Of a DNA stretch of 64,000 nucleotides, positions 25,945-35,303 are shown piece by piece (the stretch's first letter is position 1; each line of letters starts with the position of its first letter). The notes beneath the pieces are model-generated. The model was given only the letters and a program-made list of their open reading frames with translations, was not told the DNA's origin and ran no database searches. The stretch is from Metabacillus flavus (GTDB lineage: Bacteria; Bacillota; Bacilli; Bacillales; Bacillaceae): the NCBI RefSeq assembly GCF_018283675.1, contig NZ_JAGVRK010000001.1, positions 496,001-560,000 of the forward strand, given 5' to 3'. The position numbers were made by a program, and so were the translations under genes.

Positions 25945-26197
25945 GCGCCTGACCCGCACTCTGCTAAAGGACGAAAGCTTCGGCACCGTTTCTCCAAACC
26001 GTTGGGGTGCAACGGTTCATCTGCTGTCGTCTCTGTCCCCGTTTGCGGTGAAGCAATAGGGGACTGGCACGGTGCCAGTCCCGCTGTTCTCTATCAAGCT
26101 AAAGCTCAGGCACCTGCTCCCCAATCCCTTGCGCATCAAGAGGCCATAAGCGGCTTCCTTTGTCCCCACATGCTTTAAAGCAGCGCGGGTCAGGCGC
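25945..26197. repeat. Composite 253-bp repeat element, copy 1
   Basis: Perfect 13-bp ends GCGCCTGACCCGC / GCGGGTCAGGCGC. In the middle (about 26052-26074) is the palindrome GGGACTGGCACGGTGCCAGTCCC, with 11-bp arms. The two halves read in the same order (GCTAAAG, then GGCACC, then TGTCCCC), so it looks like a tandem pair of units related to the 125-bp family. A second copy is at 50412-50657. Confidence 0.8.
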
Positions 26198-26386
26198 CGC
26201 CGTTCAAATCCCATCCGGTCCTTCAGTCAGGCGCCGCCACCCTCCATTTTCCATCGGCACAGCCGCCCACCGTTCATCTTCCAGCAGCGCGGGTCAGGCG
26301 CCGCCGTTCAAATCCCATCCGGTCCTTCAGTCAGGCGCCGCCACCCTCCATTTTCCATCGGCACAGCCGCCCACCGTTCATCTTCC
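26179..26386. repeat. Exact 104-bp tandem duplication
   Basis: Bases 26179-26282 are repeated at 26283-26386, apparently without a mismatch. Each copy starts AGCAGCGCGGGTCAGGCGCC, so the duplication includes the right end of the composite element. Confidence 0.9.
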
Positions 26387-26425
26387 AACAACCATCAACC
26401 ATCAACCACCTTCCCCGCCATCCCA

Positions 26426-26455
26426 ACAAAAAAGAACCGCCAACTAAGCGGTTCC
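26426..26455 (-). terminator. Terminator of the cstA operon
   Basis: On the minus strand GAACCGC pairs with GCGGTTC around a 7-base loop and is followed by six T. Confidence 0.9.
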
Positions 26456-26472
26456 AAACATTCAGCTTTCAT

Positions 26473-26676
26473 TCAGCAGCAGCGGGAGACCTTCCCGCCT
26501 TTCGCATTGTAACGTTCCTCCTGGGCTTCGCAGAAAAATTCCTTTCGGGTTTTTACGGGTTCACCCGGATGCTCGGAGGTCATGTGCGCAACGTAAGTTT
26601 CATAGCAGGGAACGCCAACGAGCAGGTTTAGAAATTGCTTGCGGTGGCTGAATATGCCGGCTATTTTTTTAAGCAT
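26473..26676 (-). CDS. YbdD/YjiX-family small protein linked to CstA
   Basis: A 67-residue protein of the YbdD/YjiX (DUF466) family, recognised by the PCYETYVAHMTSEHPGEPVKTRKEFFCEAQEERY stretch (about residues 23-57) with conserved Cys and Tyr. The family almost always sits directly after carbon starvation protein A, as here, where the two frames overlap by eight bases. It is thought to assist peptide or pyruvate uptake by CstA-type permeases; the mechanism is not known. It ends at a good terminator. Confidence 0.88.
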   Translation of the reverse strand: MLKKIAGIFSHRKQFLNLLVGVPCYETYVAHMTSEHPGEPVKTRKEFFCEAQEERYNAKGGKVSRCC

Positions 26677-28744
26677 AGTGTTTGAATTCTCCTTCCTCGC
26701 GCGGAATGTACGGCGCTTCGTGAAGGGTGACGTCCTGTTTTTTAAATACGCGGATCCACATTCTCACTGCAGAGATCAGGACGGCGATGACGACGAGCAT
26801 GAAGAAGGCGCATAGGGCGGCGTCCACGTAGTCGTTTACGATGATTTGGTTCATTTGGGCCTGGTTGGCAGCTGGTGCCAGAACTTCTCCTTTGCTTCTT
26901 GCTTCACTGAATACGTTAGCGTGCGACAGGAAGCCGATTTTAGGATTTTCGTGGAAAAGCTTTTGCCAGCCAGCCGTCATGGTGACGATTAGGATCCAGG
27001 TGGTCGGAAGGAGCGTTACCCATACGTAAGCTTTTTTCCCCATTTTAAAGAGCATGGTGGTACCGAGGAGCAGGGCGATTCCGGCAAGCATCTGGTTTGC
27101 GATTCCGAATAGCGGCCATAAGGTGTTGATTCCTCCGAGCGGATCGATAACGCCCTGATAAAGGAAATAGCCCCAGCCTAGGACGCAGATTGCAGTGGCG
27201 AGGATGTTGGCTGGCAGATAGTCGGTTCTTGCGAGCGGCTTGTACACCTGGCCTAAAAGATCCTGAATCATAAAGCGGCCGACGCGGGTACCTGCATCAA
27301 TTGTCGTTAAGATGAACAGCGCTTCAAAGAGTATTGCGAAATGATACCAGAAGGCCATCATGGCCTTTCCGCCAAGGAAGCTCGAGAAGATAACGGACAT
27401 TCCAATGGCCAGAGTCGGTGCACCGCCTGTTCTGGATTGAATCGTCTCTTCCCCTACGTCCTTTGCAAGATTAGTTAAATCATCCGGTGTAATGGTAAAG
27501 CCCCAGCTGGATACAGTCGCAGCTGCTGAAACGGCGTCCGTTCCGATCACGGCCGGCGGACTATTGATAGCAAAATAGATTCCGGGAGTCAGCACGCACG
27601 CAGCAATGAGTGCCATTACGGCAACAAAGGATTCCGTAAGCATAGCCCCGTATCCGATTGGTCTTGCATGGCTTTCTCTTTCAATCATTTTAGGAGTCGT
27701 ACCGGATGAAACGAGAGCATGGAAACCGGAAACGGCTCCGCAGGCGATGGTAATGAATAAAAACGGGAAGAGATTTCCGGCGAAAACCGGGCCTGTCCCA
27801 TCGATGAATTGAGTAGTAGACGGCATTTGAAGATCAGGTGCCACGACCAGAATTCCAATCGCCAAACCGGCAATGGTACCAATTTTTAAGAAGGTACTTA
27901 AATAATCCCTTGGAGCAAGAAGCAGCCAAACGGGAATAACGGAAGCGATAAAGCCGTATGCAATCATCATGATCGCGATTGTTTCTCCGTTAAAGGTAAA
28001 CATTTTGGCAAGAGCAGGATTAAGAGATACATATTGTCCAAGCATAATGGAACCGATTAGAAGAACGGCGCCGATCATGGAGCCTTCCCCAACCCGGCCC
28101 GGGCGGATGTACCGCATGTAAATTCCCATGAAAATAGCGATAGGAATCGTTGCGGCAATAGTAAACATTCCCCACGGACTTCCGATAAGCGCTTTTACAA
28201 CGACAAGAGCAAGAACAGCCAAAAGAATAACCATGATTCCGAGGATCCCTACCATAGCGATAACCCCTGTAACAGGACCAATCTCTTCCTTGATCATTTC
28301 TCCAAGAGACTTTCCTTTGCGTCTCACGGATCCAAATAAAATGACAAAATCCTGTACTGCTCCGGCAAGGACGACGCCAGCTATAATCCAAATGGTCCCG
28401 GGAAGGTATCCCATTTGAGCGGCAAGGATTGGCCCAACAAGCGGCCCAGCTCCGGCAATCGCAGCGAAGTGATGGCCGAACAGCACCCACTTATTTGTGG
28501 GAACGTAGTCCTTGCCGTCATTTTGTGTTTCCGCAGGTGTTTTGCGGTTGTCATCAAGCTCGAAAACCTTTCTTGCTATAAAACGGCTATAAAAGCGGTA
28601 TGCAATGGCGTATACACTGAGCGCAGCAACAAGAAGCCAGATGGCATTAATGGATTCTCCGCGGTTAAGAGCCAAAACGCCAAAGCCTGCCGCTCCCGCT
28701 GCTGAAATGATGCCCCAAATCAGAATGGACTTAATTGCTTTCAT
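26669..28744 (-). CDS. cstA: Carbon starvation protein A (CstA-type permease)
   Basis: A 691-residue integral membrane protein with about 16 to 18 hydrophobic segments. The N-terminus contains the family hallmarks DYVPTNKWVLFGHHFAAIAGAGPLVGP (about residues 79-105). CstA proteins take up peptides or pyruvate when carbon is limiting. The gene is preceded by AAGGGGGGAA at the right distance, and followed in an overlapping frame by the YbdD-like gene. The upstream region (28757-28850) is AT-rich with no clear operator that I can identify. Confidence 0.92.
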   Translation of the reverse strand: MKAIKSILIWGIISAAGAAGFGVLALNRGESINAIWLLVAALSVYAIAYRFYSRFIARKVFELDDNRKTPAETQNDGKDYVPTNKWVLFGHHFAAIAGAGPLVGPILAAQMGYLPGTIWIIAGVVLAGAVQDFVILFGSVRRKGKSLGEMIKEEIGPVTGVIAMVGILGIMVILLAVLALVVVKALIGSPWGMFTIAATIPIAIFMGIYMRYIRPGRVGEGSMIGAVLLIGSIMLGQYVSLNPALAKMFTFNGETIAIMMIAYGFIASVIPVWLLLAPRDYLSTFLKIGTIAGLAIGILVVAPDLQMPSTTQFIDGTGPVFAGNLFPFLFITIACGAVSGFHALVSSGTTPKMIERESHARPIGYGAMLTESFVAVMALIAACVLTPGIYFAINSPPAVIGTDAVSAAATVSSWGFTITPDDLTNLAKDVGEETIQSRTGGAPTLAIGMSVIFSSFLGGKAMMAFWYHFAILFEALFILTTIDAGTRVGRFMIQDLLGQVYKPLARTDYLPANILATAICVLGWGYFLYQGVIDPLGGINTLWPLFGIANQMLAGIALLLGTTMLFKMGKKAYVWVTLLPTTWILIVTMTAGWQKLFHENPKIGFLSHANVFSEARSKGEVLAPAANQAQMNQIIVNDYVDAALCAFFMLVVIAVLISAVRMWIRVFKKQDVTLHEAPYIPREEGEFKHYA

Positions 28745-28838
28745 ATGTACATTCCCCCCTTTGTCATCTCTACAGGGTAATTGTATTATACTATTCTGAA
28801 AATTTAAATAAATATTTAGCTTTTGAGGGATAAAATCT

Positions 28839-28868
28839 TCCAGACTGCTTTACAATAAAAACAGTCTG
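28839..28868 (-). terminator. Hairpin at the end of the lipase gene
   Basis: CCAGACTG pairs with CAGTCTGG around a loop containing the stop codon. The U run on the minus strand is weak, so termination efficiency is doubtful. Confidence 0.5.
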
Positions 28869-29602
28869 GATATCCCTTCGATTCCTGCGAAATAGGTGTC
28901 CGGCATATGATTGCCAGCAATGGACCCTGTTTCAATAGTAAAGGTGGATGGCGTTTGCACATGCTGATAAAAGTATTTCAATTTAGTAATAGGGTTGTAT
29001 ACAAAAATGGGAGGGAGCTTCGGCACGAGATCGGCTGTGTTGACAAAGCGGATGCTGTTTGGAACAAGCTGGTCATATAAAGAGGCAAACTGCCCGTCCC
29101 CGACTCTTGGCGCACCGTAGTTATACATCACAATCGACCTGAAGCCTGAATTCGCTGCAACGTCAGCTGCGTGAAGCACAGCGAGTGCACCGCCAAGGCT
29201 ATGCCCTGTGATAAAAAGATTTTTTTCCTTTGAAAGATTATGGTAAGCCTGAAAAATTTCCTCGCGGCAAGTGGAATAAATAGACTGAAAACCCTGATGA
29301 ACGAGACCTGTGTTCTGGCCGTATAAATAAGGAGTCTGCCGTATTGTAGCGTCCGCAATCCAATCTGCATCGGACTGTGTACCCCTGAAGGCAATTACCA
29401 CCGCATCCTCTGACTCCAGAATAAATCCGAACCATTCCGGAATACTGTTTGCACTGGCTTTAAAGGCTTTAACGAGCGTAAAACCCGGTACCACTTCCAC
29501 AGGCCCGTTATTTAAAAATTGACGGTATGAATAAACGCACATATGAAGCAAAAATTCAGCGAGATCCTTATTATAAAAAGGTTTCCTTCTCCACATATTC
29601 AT
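28850..29602 (-). CDS. Class 3 lipase-family protein
   Basis: An alpha/beta hydrolase of the fungal-type (class 3) lipase family, about 250 residues, with no signal peptide. The nucleophile elbow is GHSLGGAL, the acid is in NTADLVPKLP, and the catalytic His is in AGNHMPDTYF near the end, so the triad is complete. The frame is open from a TTG at 29623, but the ATG at 29602 has a GCGGGG-like site and seems the better start; a third ATG two codons later is also possible. The natural substrate is unknown. An imperfect hairpin (CCAGACTG/CAGTCTGG) overlaps the stop codon. Confidence 0.8.
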   Translation of the reverse strand: MNMWRRKPFYNKDLAEFLLHMCVYSYRQFLNNGPVEVVPGFTLVKAFKASANSIPEWFGFILESEDAVVIAFRGTQSDADWIADATIRQTPYLYGQNTGLVHQGFQSIYSTCREEIFQAYHNLSKEKNLFITGHSLGGALAVLHAADVAANSGFRSIVMYNYGAPRVGDGQFASLYDQLVPNSIRFVNTADLVPKLPPIFVYNPITKLKYFYQHVQTPSTFTIETGSIAGNHMPDTYFAGIEGISRLFLL

Positions 29603-29824
29603 GTTTTTATAACCCCGCTTCAATAGGCTTATGCATTACCATACGCCGCTGAATGAAAGAAGTGCCTGTATGAAGCTATCCATAAAAATGCCTATTAAAA
29701 AAAGGGAAAATGGTATTAGCTGTCGTATTTAATCGGTTAAGTGAGAACTTCCACTTATTCCTTCTTTACAATTCAGAAAGTGTTACTGCCCGTTAACAGG
29801 GGAAAATATAGCTGCGGGGTAGAA

Positions 29825-31087
29825 ATGATGATTATAGAAAAATTACTGCTGCATGTTCTGATTGTGCTGGCTCCTATTCTTATTCACAGTTTGTTTTTCT
29901 CTGACCGTCAAATCGGCCGGCCGTCTTATTTTATTGGGATGCTGCATGGTCTTACCGGGTCATTATGCATGTTGTTTGCTTACGAAAGCTTCGGTCTTTT
30001 TTGGGATCTTCGGTATGTGCCGCTTGTCCTTGCCACTCTTTACGGGGGAATGCGCGGCGGCCTGGTCGTCTTGGCTGCCCTTCTTCTCACAAGAACGTAT
30101 CTTGGCGGAGATGCCCTGCTTTTTGGCTATCTGTCCGCACTTTTGGCAGCTGCAGGTCCCATGCTGATCGTGTACAGATTTAATAAAGCAGAGACAAAAT
30201 GGAAAAGGGTCAGATGGGCGATACTGGCGGGGCTCTGGCCTGCATTAGTTCAGCTTAGTATTCTTTTCAGCTATATTGGTGTTTCTGACAAATACGAAAT
30301 TCTTCCATCAAAACTTATCTACTTTATCGTCATTTTTGGCATTATTCAAGTAATCGCTTCAGGATTTGCCGCCCTTCTCCATGAAGCGAGTATTGAGAAA
30401 TACCGCCTTCACGAAGAAATTTTCAGATCGGAAAAACTGAATACACTTGGTGAGATGGCTGCTTCCATTGCTCATGAGGTCAGAAACCCTCTTACAGTAG
30501 TTAAAGGGTTTTTGCAGCTTATGCAGGCTGATGATAAGAAAGGGCAGCATACGTATCTGCCTCTCGTTCTGAGCGAATTGGACAGGGCCGAGTCCATCAT
30601 CAGCGACTATCTGAACTTTGCCAAGCCTCAGCTGGAGAAGCTGGAAACGTTTGAATTGGGCGGCTTTTTAAGAGATGTTGTTCAGCTTTTAAATCCCCTG
30701 GCTTTGAAAAAAGGGATTGTATTAAGCTGTCAGACCGATGCTGCCATCACTCTTGAAACAGATCGGAATCAGCTTCGCCAGGCCATAGTAAACCTCATCA
30801 AAAATGCGATTGAAGCAACACCGGAGGAAGGCAGTGTCATCGTTTCCATGAAATCCTTTGGACCGGAGGCAGAGATAAAGATTGCTGATACAGGGACAGG
30901 CATGACAAAGGAGCAGCTAGCCAAGCTCGGAAGCCTCTACTATACAACGAAGGAAACAGGAACAGGACTCGGAACGATGGTTTCCCTAGGCATCATCGAT
31001 GCAATGGGCGGAAAAACGGTTTACTCGAGCCAGCCTGGCAAGGGAACGGTCGTAAAAATCTGTTTGCAGGCAAAAGCATACAGTTAG
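29825..31087 (+). CDS. KinB-like membrane sensor histidine kinase
   Basis: A 420-residue sensor kinase. Residues 1-190 form about six transmembrane helices of the 5TM-5TMR (LytS-like) type seen in KinB. The HisKA domain has the H-box SIAHEVRNPLTVVKGFLQLM near residue 217, then an HATPase domain with N box NLIKNAIEA, G1 DTGTGMT and G2 GTGLGTMVSLGII. The architecture and length match B. subtilis KinB (sporulation phosphorelay), but no lipoprotein kapB follows. I choose the ATG at 29825 after GGGGTAG; the upstream 28 codons lack features. There is no adjacent response regulator. Confidence 0.82.
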   Translation: MMIIEKLLLHVLIVLAPILIHSLFFSDRQIGRPSYFIGMLHGLTGSLCMLFAYESFGLFWDLRYVPLVLATLYGGMRGGLVVLAALLLTRTYLGGDALLFGYLSALLAAAGPMLIVYRFNKAETKWKRVRWAILAGLWPALVQLSILFSYIGVSDKYEILPSKLIYFIVIFGIIQVIASGFAALLHEASIEKYRLHEEIFRSEKLNTLGEMAASIAHEVRNPLTVVKGFLQLMQADDKKGQHTYLPLVLSELDRAESIISDYLNFAKPQLEKLETFELGGFLRDVVQLLNPLALKKGIVLSCQTDAAITLETDRNQLRQAIVNLIKNAIEATPEEGSVIVSMKSFGPEAEIKIADTGTGMTKEQLAKLGSLYYTTKETGTGLGTMVSLGIIDAMGGKTVYSSQPGKGTVVKICLQAKAYS

Positions 31088-31134
31088 TAACGCGTTTTTT
31101 TGTTTGCAGGAGAAATGATGGAGGAAAACTAAAA

Positions 31135-31581
31135 ATGGAATTAGCATTTAAGATTGCTTCTGAAAAAGAACGGTCGGAAATATATGAACTGGCAGGCGAA
31201 AACCGGAGAGAAGCAACGAACTGCGTTTCAGATGATAACCAGAAAAAAATGATTGAAGCATACGAGCATTCAGCGGGATATGATGCTTATTTTGTTTGCT
31301 TAATGAATGAGGAGACACTGCTCGGGTGGATTATGATTGATCGGGCATATGATTTTCTGACGGGGGACGAAGTTGGCTGGATTAATGATTTGTATGTAAA
31401 AGCACCTTACAGAAACAGGGGCTATTCTAAATTATTAATGGAAGAGGCATTTGAGGAATTTAGAAAAAATGGATACCGTGACGTAAGACTGAACGTATAC
31501 GCCCATAATACAAAAGCGATGAATTTATATGAACAGATGGGTTTCAAAGACATTAACAAGTTTATGAAAATATCACTATAA
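31135..31581 (+). CDS. GNAT-family N-acetyltransferase
   Basis: A 148-residue acetyltransferase of the GNAT fold. Motif A is WINDLYVKAPYRNRGYSKLLMEEAFEE near residue 90, with the RNRGYSK phosphate-binding loop (Q/RxxGxG/A), and motif B is NVYAHNTKAMNLYEQMGF near residue 120. The ATG follows GGAGGAAAAC. A long hairpin terminator follows at once. The substrate is unknown. Confidence 0.85.
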   Translation: MELAFKIASEKERSEIYELAGENRREATNCVSDDNQKKMIEAYEHSAGYDAYFVCLMNEETLLGWIMIDRAYDFLTGDEVGWINDLYVKAPYRNRGYSKLLMEEAFEEFRKNGYRDVRLNVYAHNTKAMNLYEQMGFKDINKFMKISL

Positions 31582-31583
31582 AA

Positions 31584-31621
31584 AACAGAAAGACCATAAT
31601 CTGAATTATGGTCTTTCTGTT
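31584..31621. terminator. Bidirectional terminator with 17-bp stem
   Basis: AACAGAAAGACCATAAT pairs perfectly with ATTATGGTCTTTCTGTT around a CTGA loop. It separates the convergent GNAT and LysM-3D genes. Confidence 0.95.
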
Positions 31622-31631
31622 TGGCTGGAAT

Positions 31632-32186
31632 CTACTTTTTATAAACTTTGATGGTTATCTTTTTTACTCCCCATTTAAGAGCTGTGCTCTTGGATGAGAA
31701 GAAAACATCTATTTTACCCCTTTTAATGGCGCTCCCTTTATCGGCTGCAATTGCCGTACCGTAGCCTGGTACGTATACTTTTGAACCTAGCGGTATCACT
31801 CTTGGATCAACTGAGATCACTTTTGCCCCAGGATTCTTTTTTAAATTGATGCCGGTAGCAGTGATGCCGCTGCATCCTTTGCAGCTTGCTGTATAGGCTG
31901 TTGCTGTAACGGTATATGTTTTATAGGCCCCTTGTGGAGCAGCGGATTTCGCAGGTGCTGATTTCTTGGAGGTAGACGGTGAAATGGTCAACTTTTGATT
32001 TGCTTTAATAACGTCTGTTTTCAATTTGTTCCAGGATTTAATTTGATTCACAGTAACTTTATGCTTCTGAGCAATCTTCCAAAGAGTATCCCCGGATTTA
32101 ACTGTGTAGGTGGCTGCGAAGGCATTGGCTGAGAATCCAAACGACAAGAACAAAACTGCACTGACTGTCAAAATAAACTTCTTCAA
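31632..32186 (-). CDS. Secreted LysM and 3D-domain cell-wall protein (YocH-like)
   Basis: A 184-residue secreted protein. The signal peptide spans residues 1-24 (MKKFILTVSAVLFLSFGFSA, cleavage after AFA). A LysM peptidoglycan-binding domain follows (YTVKSGDTLWKIAQKH), then a Ser/Ala/Lys linker and a C-terminal 3D domain with the three conserved Asp (VDPRVIPLGSKVYV, AADKG, IDVFF). This is the layout of the muralytic YocH and YuiC-type proteins, related to the MltA/lytic transglycosylase fold. Homologues of YocH answer to WalRK; I found only a half-match to the WalR box upstream. Confidence 0.88.
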   Translation of the reverse strand: MKKFILTVSAVLFLSFGFSANAFAATYTVKSGDTLWKIAQKHKVTVNQIKSWNKLKTDVIKANQKLTISPSTSKKSAPAKSAAPQGAYKTYTVTATAYTASCKGCSGITATGINLKKNPGAKVISVDPRVIPLGSKVYVPGYGTAIAADKGSAIKRGKIDVFFSSKSTALKWGVKKITIKVYKK

Positions 32187-32685
32187 AAGTCCTAGTCCCC
32201 TTTATGTATATGATGGCTAATATTACTAGATTTATATGACAGGCTTGTTTCAAACAGTTTCTATTTATGTTACAAAAATATTTCATTTAGTAATATTAGG
32301 TTTGAAATTCATAAAAAAGAATCCGTTTTGAGGTCTGACATGAAGGAGTTGTAAGAGGATTCAGATTAAAGACTATATTGTAAAAGGAAAAAGCTAACAT
32401 AGAATAATAATCATAAAATATGACTTTAGTAGGGGTTTAACGTACTGGAATTATTCGGGTGATAATAAGACTAGGAAACAGAGAAACAATAAATTGAGTA
32501 ATAGTAGGATTTTGTTTGAATATAGAGGTTTCCGAAGAAGTTTGTCAAAACACTCTAAATAACCTGCCGGAAAAAGTAAACTTTAAAAACGAATGGCGGA
32601 CTCACAACAGGAAGCTATCAGGCATTCAAACTTTGATATAGATAAGCAGTGCCTCGAGATATCAAAAGAAATGAGAAGGCGCAAC
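32187..32685. other. AT-rich intergenic region, no clear gene
   Basis: About 500 AT-rich bases upstream of the LysM-3D gene. The first 130 bases should hold its promoter. Further right I see only short frames, the longest about 31 codons (from an ATG near 32594), without a convincing ribosome site. The low GC differs from the surroundings and may mark a decayed gene. Confidence 0.4.
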
Positions 32686-32719
32686 TAAAAAAGCAGCTCC
32701 CATACCAAGGGAACTGCTG
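32686..32719 (-). terminator. Terminator of yoxD
   Basis: On the minus strand AGCAGTTCCC pairs with GGGAGCTGCT (one G-T pair), followed by TTTTTT. Confidence 0.9.
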
Positions 32720-32728
32720 TCATAACAT

Positions 32729-33448
32729 TTAAGGATTCGTCGACCAAAGTCCAGCCGATTTTATAAACGTTCGTTTGTTTAATTTCAGCTGGGCTACCAT
32801 GAATTCAGCGATGTCTTCCGCCTGCATGACAGAATCGGGGTTTCCGTCCGTGAGCTTGTTTTCAATGGCTAAATCGGTTGCCACTGTGCTTGGGGTAAGG
32901 GCTGAAACACGAATGTTATGCTTGCGCACTTCCATGGCCAGTGATTCGGTCAGACCGAGCAGTCCGAATTTTGAAGCGCTGTAGGCACTGGTGACAGGAG
33001 CCCCTTTTTGGCCCGCTGTGGAAGAGACATTGATGATATCTCCTGTTTTTCTTTCGACCATGCCGGGAAGGACAGCATGTGTTACATAATAAGCGCCCAT
33101 CAGGTTCACTTGAATAATTTTTTCCCAATCTTTTGGATCGAGCTCCAGGAAGCCCCCGAATTTAGCGATTCCTGCATTGTTGATCAGAATATCGATGTGG
33201 CCGAGACTTGTTTCGAGTTCCGCTGCAGCCTTCTTCACTTCTTCATGGGATGCTACATCCGCTGTGGCGTAATAAGCTTTTACACCTAATGCTTCTGCTT
33301 CTTCTGCTACGCTTTTTACGTGCTCCTCAGTGCGGGCGAGCAGTCCCACATGTACGCCTTCTCTTGCAAGATGAAGGGCAACGGCGCGTCCGATTCCTCG
33401 TCCGGCGCCGGTAATGAGTGCAGTTTTGCCTTTTAATGATTCGCTCAT
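32729..33448 (-). CDS. yoxD: YoxD-like 3-oxoacyl-ACP reductase family SDR
   Basis: A 239-residue classical SDR very close to B. subtilis YoxD in length and sequence. It has TGAGRGIG near residue 14, [10 protein letters not shown] near residue 90, NVSSTAG near 140, YSASK near 155, and ends in [10 protein letters not shown] as YoxD does. Annotated as a FabG-like 3-oxoacyl-ACP reductase, but its true substrate is not established. The start follows AAGGAGGTCC. It is a single-gene unit with its own terminator. Confidence 0.9.
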   Translation of the reverse strand: MSESLKGKTALITGAGRGIGRAVALHLAREGVHVGLLARTEEHVKSVAEEAEALGVKAYYATADVASHEEVKKAAAELETSLGHIDILINNAGIAKFGGFLELDPKDWEKIIQVNLMGAYYVTHAVLPGMVERKTGDIINVSSTAGQKGAPVTSAYSASKFGLLGLTESLAMEVRKHNIRVSALTPSTVATDLAIENKLTDGNPDSVMQAEDIAEFMVAQLKLNKRTFIKSAGLWSTNP

Positions 33449-33518
33449 GATTGGACCTCCTTAAGTTTTCAATGTGTTCATCATAGTTTTTCACTTCATT
33501 TTTTTCAAAAAATCTGCT

Positions 33519-34445
33519 TTAACGTGCTGAATTATAGCCATGCTTTCTGCGGTATCTTATTCTCATATCCTCATATGCTCCCGAACCTAGAATAACCCCT
33601 GAGACAATGAGGACCAGGCCAATCAGATGGGAGGCATGTACGGTTTCGTTTAAAATGAGAACGGATCCTGCAAGGGCAAACAGCGTATTCAGGTTCATAA
33701 AAATGGCCGATTCAGCCGCACCAACCTGGCTGATCGCAAAGTTATACGTCATATGGCCAACCGCTGTCGCGAAAACCGCCGATAGAACAAACGCTGTCCA
33801 TACTTCCGGGCTTCCGTTCGTAAGCGTTGAAAGGCCATTCTTTTCAGTGAGTAAGCCGATTCCAAATAGCACAAGCGACCCGAAAAGGAGCATATATCCT
33901 GTAAGGAGCCGCGGATCAATCGTCTTGCACATTTTGTTAATGATCACAAAGCTGAATGCCTGTGTGAGGATGGAAAAGAAAATGGATACATCCCCTGCAT
34001 TAACGGCACTCAGACCGCCGCCGCCGGCAACCACCGTAAATGAAACACCGGCAAGTCCCAATATAAACCCGCTCAGCCGGATAACGGTCAGTCTTTTATT
34101 AAGAAAAATGATCGATAAAACGGCAACCAATATAGGTCCCAGGCCTAAAATGAGTCCTCCATTCGTCGAACTGGTAAGGGAAAGACCGACCGATAAAAAA
34201 TAATGATGGGCGACCACATTCAGTAATCCGCAGCCTATAATCAAGGCTGTTTCCCTTAGTGTCGGCAGGCGGAGCAATTTTAAATAGGCTAGAATAATGA
34301 AAACGCAAATACTGGCTGTAAAAATTCTAAGTGCTGTAATGGTTACAGGGGAAAAGGTGCCGACAATGATTTTCAGCAGCGGGACGTTAAAGCCCCAAAG
34401 CATCATAATGCCGACAAGGATAAAATAAATGCGTGTGTGTTTCAC
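33519..34445 (-). CDS. EamA/DMT-family transporter
   Basis: A 308-residue membrane protein with ten predicted helices in two EamA repeats of about 140 residues each. The first starts LVGIMMLWGFNVPLLK and the second near DVSIFFSILTQAFSFVI. The family exports metabolites such as amino acids or pyrimidines. The GTG start at 34445 is supported by a GAAGGGAAC site. The C-terminus is a short basic tail. The substrate cannot be predicted. Confidence 0.85.
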   Translation of the reverse strand: MKHTRIYFILVGIMMLWGFNVPLLKIIVGTFSPVTITALRIFTASICVFIILAYLKLLRLPTLRETALIIGCGLLNVVAHHYFLSVGLSLTSSTNGGLILGLGPILVAVLSIIFLNKRLTVIRLSGFILGLAGVSFTVVAGGGGLSAVNAGDVSIFFSILTQAFSFVIINKMCKTIDPRLLTGYMLLFGSLVLFGIGLLTEKNGLSTLTNGSPEVWTAFVLSAVFATAVGHMTYNFAISQVGAAESAIFMNLNTLFALAGSVLILNETVHASHLIGLVLIVSGVILGSGAYEDMRIRYRRKHGYNSAR

Positions 34446-34547
34446 CGGGTTCCCTTCTTTCAGAAGACTTCAATTATCAGGTTATCACACTGGTTTTTCC
34501 ATCACAAAGAAGATGTTTTGATATAATCCAAAAAGGAGGGGATCATT

Positions 34548-35303
34548 TTGAGACTGAATCATCAACTAGCCCTTGTAACAGGGGGATCAAGAGGATTGGG
34601 TGCTGCCATCAGCAAAAAGCTTGGCAGGGAAGGCGCTTTTGCAGCCGTCAATTATTTGAACAGTGCAGTTGAAGCAGAAGAGGTCGTTCGTGAAATTAAG
34701 GCAAATGGCGGCAATGCTGCTGCCATTCAGGCGAATGTCACAAATGAAGAAGAAGTTTTCCGTTTTGTAAAGGAAGCGGAGAGAGTTTCCGGACTAAGAG
34801 TAAGCATTCTCGTCAATAATGCAACGGGTCCGCAGCCGGAGCTTTCGATGGAAAATCTGAATTGGGGGGATTATGAAGATCAGCTGAACTTCTTCGTAAA
34901 GGCCCCGTTTTTCCTGATGAAAGCATGTCTTTCTTCTATGAAAGAACAAAAGAAAGGCTCCGTTATTAACATTGGGAGCGAGGTCGTACAGCTTGGAAAC
35001 GGACATTTCTCGAGCTATGTAACGGCAAAATCAGCTATGCTCGGAATGACGCGTTCATGGGCAAGCGAATTTGGAGAGTATGGAATACGTGTAAATCTCC
35101 TGAATCCAGGATTTATCCCGGTTGAACGCCATGCAGGAGTTTCAGATGAGGCAATCGATCAATACCGATTGAGCATTCCGCTGAAAAGAATGGGCGTGCC
35201 TGATGATGCAGCCAATACGGTGGCCTATCTTGCATCAGAGGAGTCTTCTTTTATCACGGGCCAGAGCATATCGGTGAACGGCGGGCATACATTCGGGATT
35301 TGA
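34548..35303 (+). CDS. FabG-like SDR oxidoreductase
   Basis: A 251-residue classical SDR. TGGSRGLG lies near residue 12, NNATG near residue 90, the catalytic Ser in INIGSEVV near 140 and YVTAK near 155; the C-terminus has ITGQSISVNGGHTFG as in FabG-type reductases. It starts at TTG 34548 after a strong AAAGGAGGGG site; there is no in-frame ATG nearby. Its 3' end overlaps the convergent lipoprotein gene by 69 bases. The substrate is unknown. Confidence 0.87.
   Translation: MRLNHQLALVTGGSRGLGAAISKKLGREGAFAAVNYLNSAVEAEEVVREIKANGGNAAAIQANVTNEEEVFRFVKEAERVSGLRVSILVNNATGPQPELSMENLNWGDYEDQLNFFVKAPFFLMKACLSSMKEQKKGSVINIGSEVVQLGNGHFSSYVTAKSAMLGMTRSWASEFGEYGIRVNLLNPGFIPVERHAGVSDEAIDQYRLSIPLKRMGVPDDAANTVAYLASEESSFITGQSISVNGGHTFGI

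Larger units (their letters stand above)
25745..26425. other. Repeat-rich noncoding region
   Basis: This ~680-base gap carries a 127-bp inverted-repeat element, a 253-bp composite element and an exact 104-bp tandem duplication. All open frames in it follow repeat sequence, are proline- or arginine-rich and have no ribosome site, so I call none of them. Confidence 0.7.

Noticed and set aside
25803-26447. Several open frames of 65 to 95 codons in the repeat region
   Set aside because: They follow the repeats in various frames, have Pro/Arg/Ser-rich translations and lack ribosome sites. Similar frames arise in the related elements at 50.2-50.8 kb.
32187-32330. WalR binding box upstream of the YocH-like gene
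   Set aside because: Only one TGTAAC half-site is visible and the second direct repeat at the right distance is missing.
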